The notes beneath the pieces are model-generated. The model searched no databases. It saw only the letters and a list, made by a program, of their open reading frames with translations, and was not told the origin of the DNA. DNA of 64,000 bases from Motacilla alba alba (taxonomy: Eukaryota > Chordata > Aves > Passeriformes > Motacillidae). The stretch covers positions 35,120,911 to 35,184,910 of the forward strand of contig NC_052046.1 of NCBI RefSeq assembly GCF_015832195.1, in the 5' to 3' direction. A program made the translations under genes and the position numbers. Shown here piece after piece: positions 63,540-64,000 of the stretch (positions are counted from its first letter, which is position 1; each line of letters opens with the position of its first letter).

Positions 63540-63645
63540 AATTTTTTTCATTGTTTGCTTTTTTTGTTCACGGGGTTTGTTTTTTTTTTGGTTGTTTTTT
63601 TTTTGTTTGTTTGTTTTTTTTGTTGTTTTACTTTAGTTTTTTTCC
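63540..63645 (+). repeat. T-rich / (TTTG)n low complexity
   Basis: Runs of 8-11 T are interspersed with TTTG units. The open frame across it reads Phe/Val/Leu only because of composition. Confidence 0.85.
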
Positions 63646-64000
63646 CAATTTCTCTAATACATTAATCAAACTTCTTTGATATCTTACTCTCAACAATTCT
63701 CAAGGCATTTTTCCTTTTGTTATAATCTGAATATGTGTAAATATTTTCCTATTTTCCAGCAGTGTGCATTTGTAGAGTTTAAAAGATGTCACCTTACATC
63801 AGTGACCTAAGACAGCAGTAGTTACAATGTCAATCACCAACACAACTTGGTGCCACCAGCAGACTGCACAAAGTCCGCTTCACAGGCTGGAGTACAAGGC
63901 AGAACTCACCCTGAGCACTCCCATTTCCATTGCACAGAAAGCAATTCATGAGGCAGAAGTAGGAAGATAGACATGGCACCAGGGTTCTTCCGTCATAGGG

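Larger units (their letters stand above)
52962..64000 (-). other. KCNN2: KCNN2 intron, partial (at least 11 kb)
   Basis: This is the intron preceding the GAGCTAL exon; its 5' end lies outside the window. It holds an LTR at 55077-55712, a CA run near 53368, an alternating purine-pyrimidine patch near 53595-53650, a 20-bp palindrome at 58746-58765 and poly-T/TTTG low complexity at 63540-63645. No pore-encoding exon (GYGDMVP) is visible. Open frames here, the longest about 110 codons, resemble no protein I know. Confidence 0.8.

Noticed and set aside
1..64000. Search for prokaryotic systems, CRISPR arrays, tRNA or rRNA genes
   Set aside because: No regularly spaced repeats with unique spacers, no operon-like gene clusters, and no cloverleaf or rRNA sequence was recognised; the window is vertebrate nuclear DNA.

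Overview
This is vertebrate nuclear DNA, almost certainly from a bird. It is AT-rich and has large introns and long non-coding stretches. It carries a CR1 LINE 3' end with the bird/reptile-type ATTCTATG tail (about 1789-2175), several LTR-like retroviral remnants, and one recognisable gene. Nothing points to a prokaryote, plasmid or phage: there are no operons, no ribosome-binding-site-led frames and no CRISPR array. A songbird is a reasonable guess from the style of the LTRs, but this is inference. KCNN2 lies in the human 5q region that corresponds largely to the avian Z, so a Z-linked position is plausible but cannot be shown from the sequence.

The gene is KCNN2 (SK2, KCa2.2, small-conductance calcium-activated potassium channel 2). 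It is on the minus strand and only its 3' end is present. Four coding exons read right to left: 52851-52961, 50268-50395, 45690-45759 and 43555-43842. All have GT/AG junctions and compatible phases. They encode 198 residues plus a stop, collinear without gaps with residues 383-580 of rat SK2. This covers the end of S6, the whole calmodulin-binding domain, the C-terminal coiled coil and the Ser/Arg-rich tail. The pore exon and everything upstream lie beyond 64000, so the intron upstream of 52961 is longer than 11 kb.

Layout by region. Positions 1-43527 are the downstream (3') flank of KCNN2. I see no intact gene there, only repeats: a Lys-rich coding-like antisense stretch (1068-1535), the CR1 fragment (1789-2175), a plus-strand LTR (about 5990-6515), a candidate minus-strand LTR (7721-8663), a degenerate tandem repeat (19362-19640), a CpG-rich minus-strand LTR (20112-20517) and a roughly 320-bp polypyrimidine hexanucleotide array (31831-32159). 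Positions 43528-52961 hold the KCNN2 3' exons and three short introns. Positions 52962-64000 are intronic and carry an LTR (55077-55712) bounded by 6-bp direct repeats and lying in the same orientation as KCNN2.

Most open frames of 60-160 codons look like chance frames or low-complexity translations. I found no convincing new multi-gene system. The points most worth a second look are the sense-oriented LTR inside KCNN2, the hexanucleotide array, the clustered substitutions in the SK2 tail and the unidentified Lys-rich stretch near the left end.
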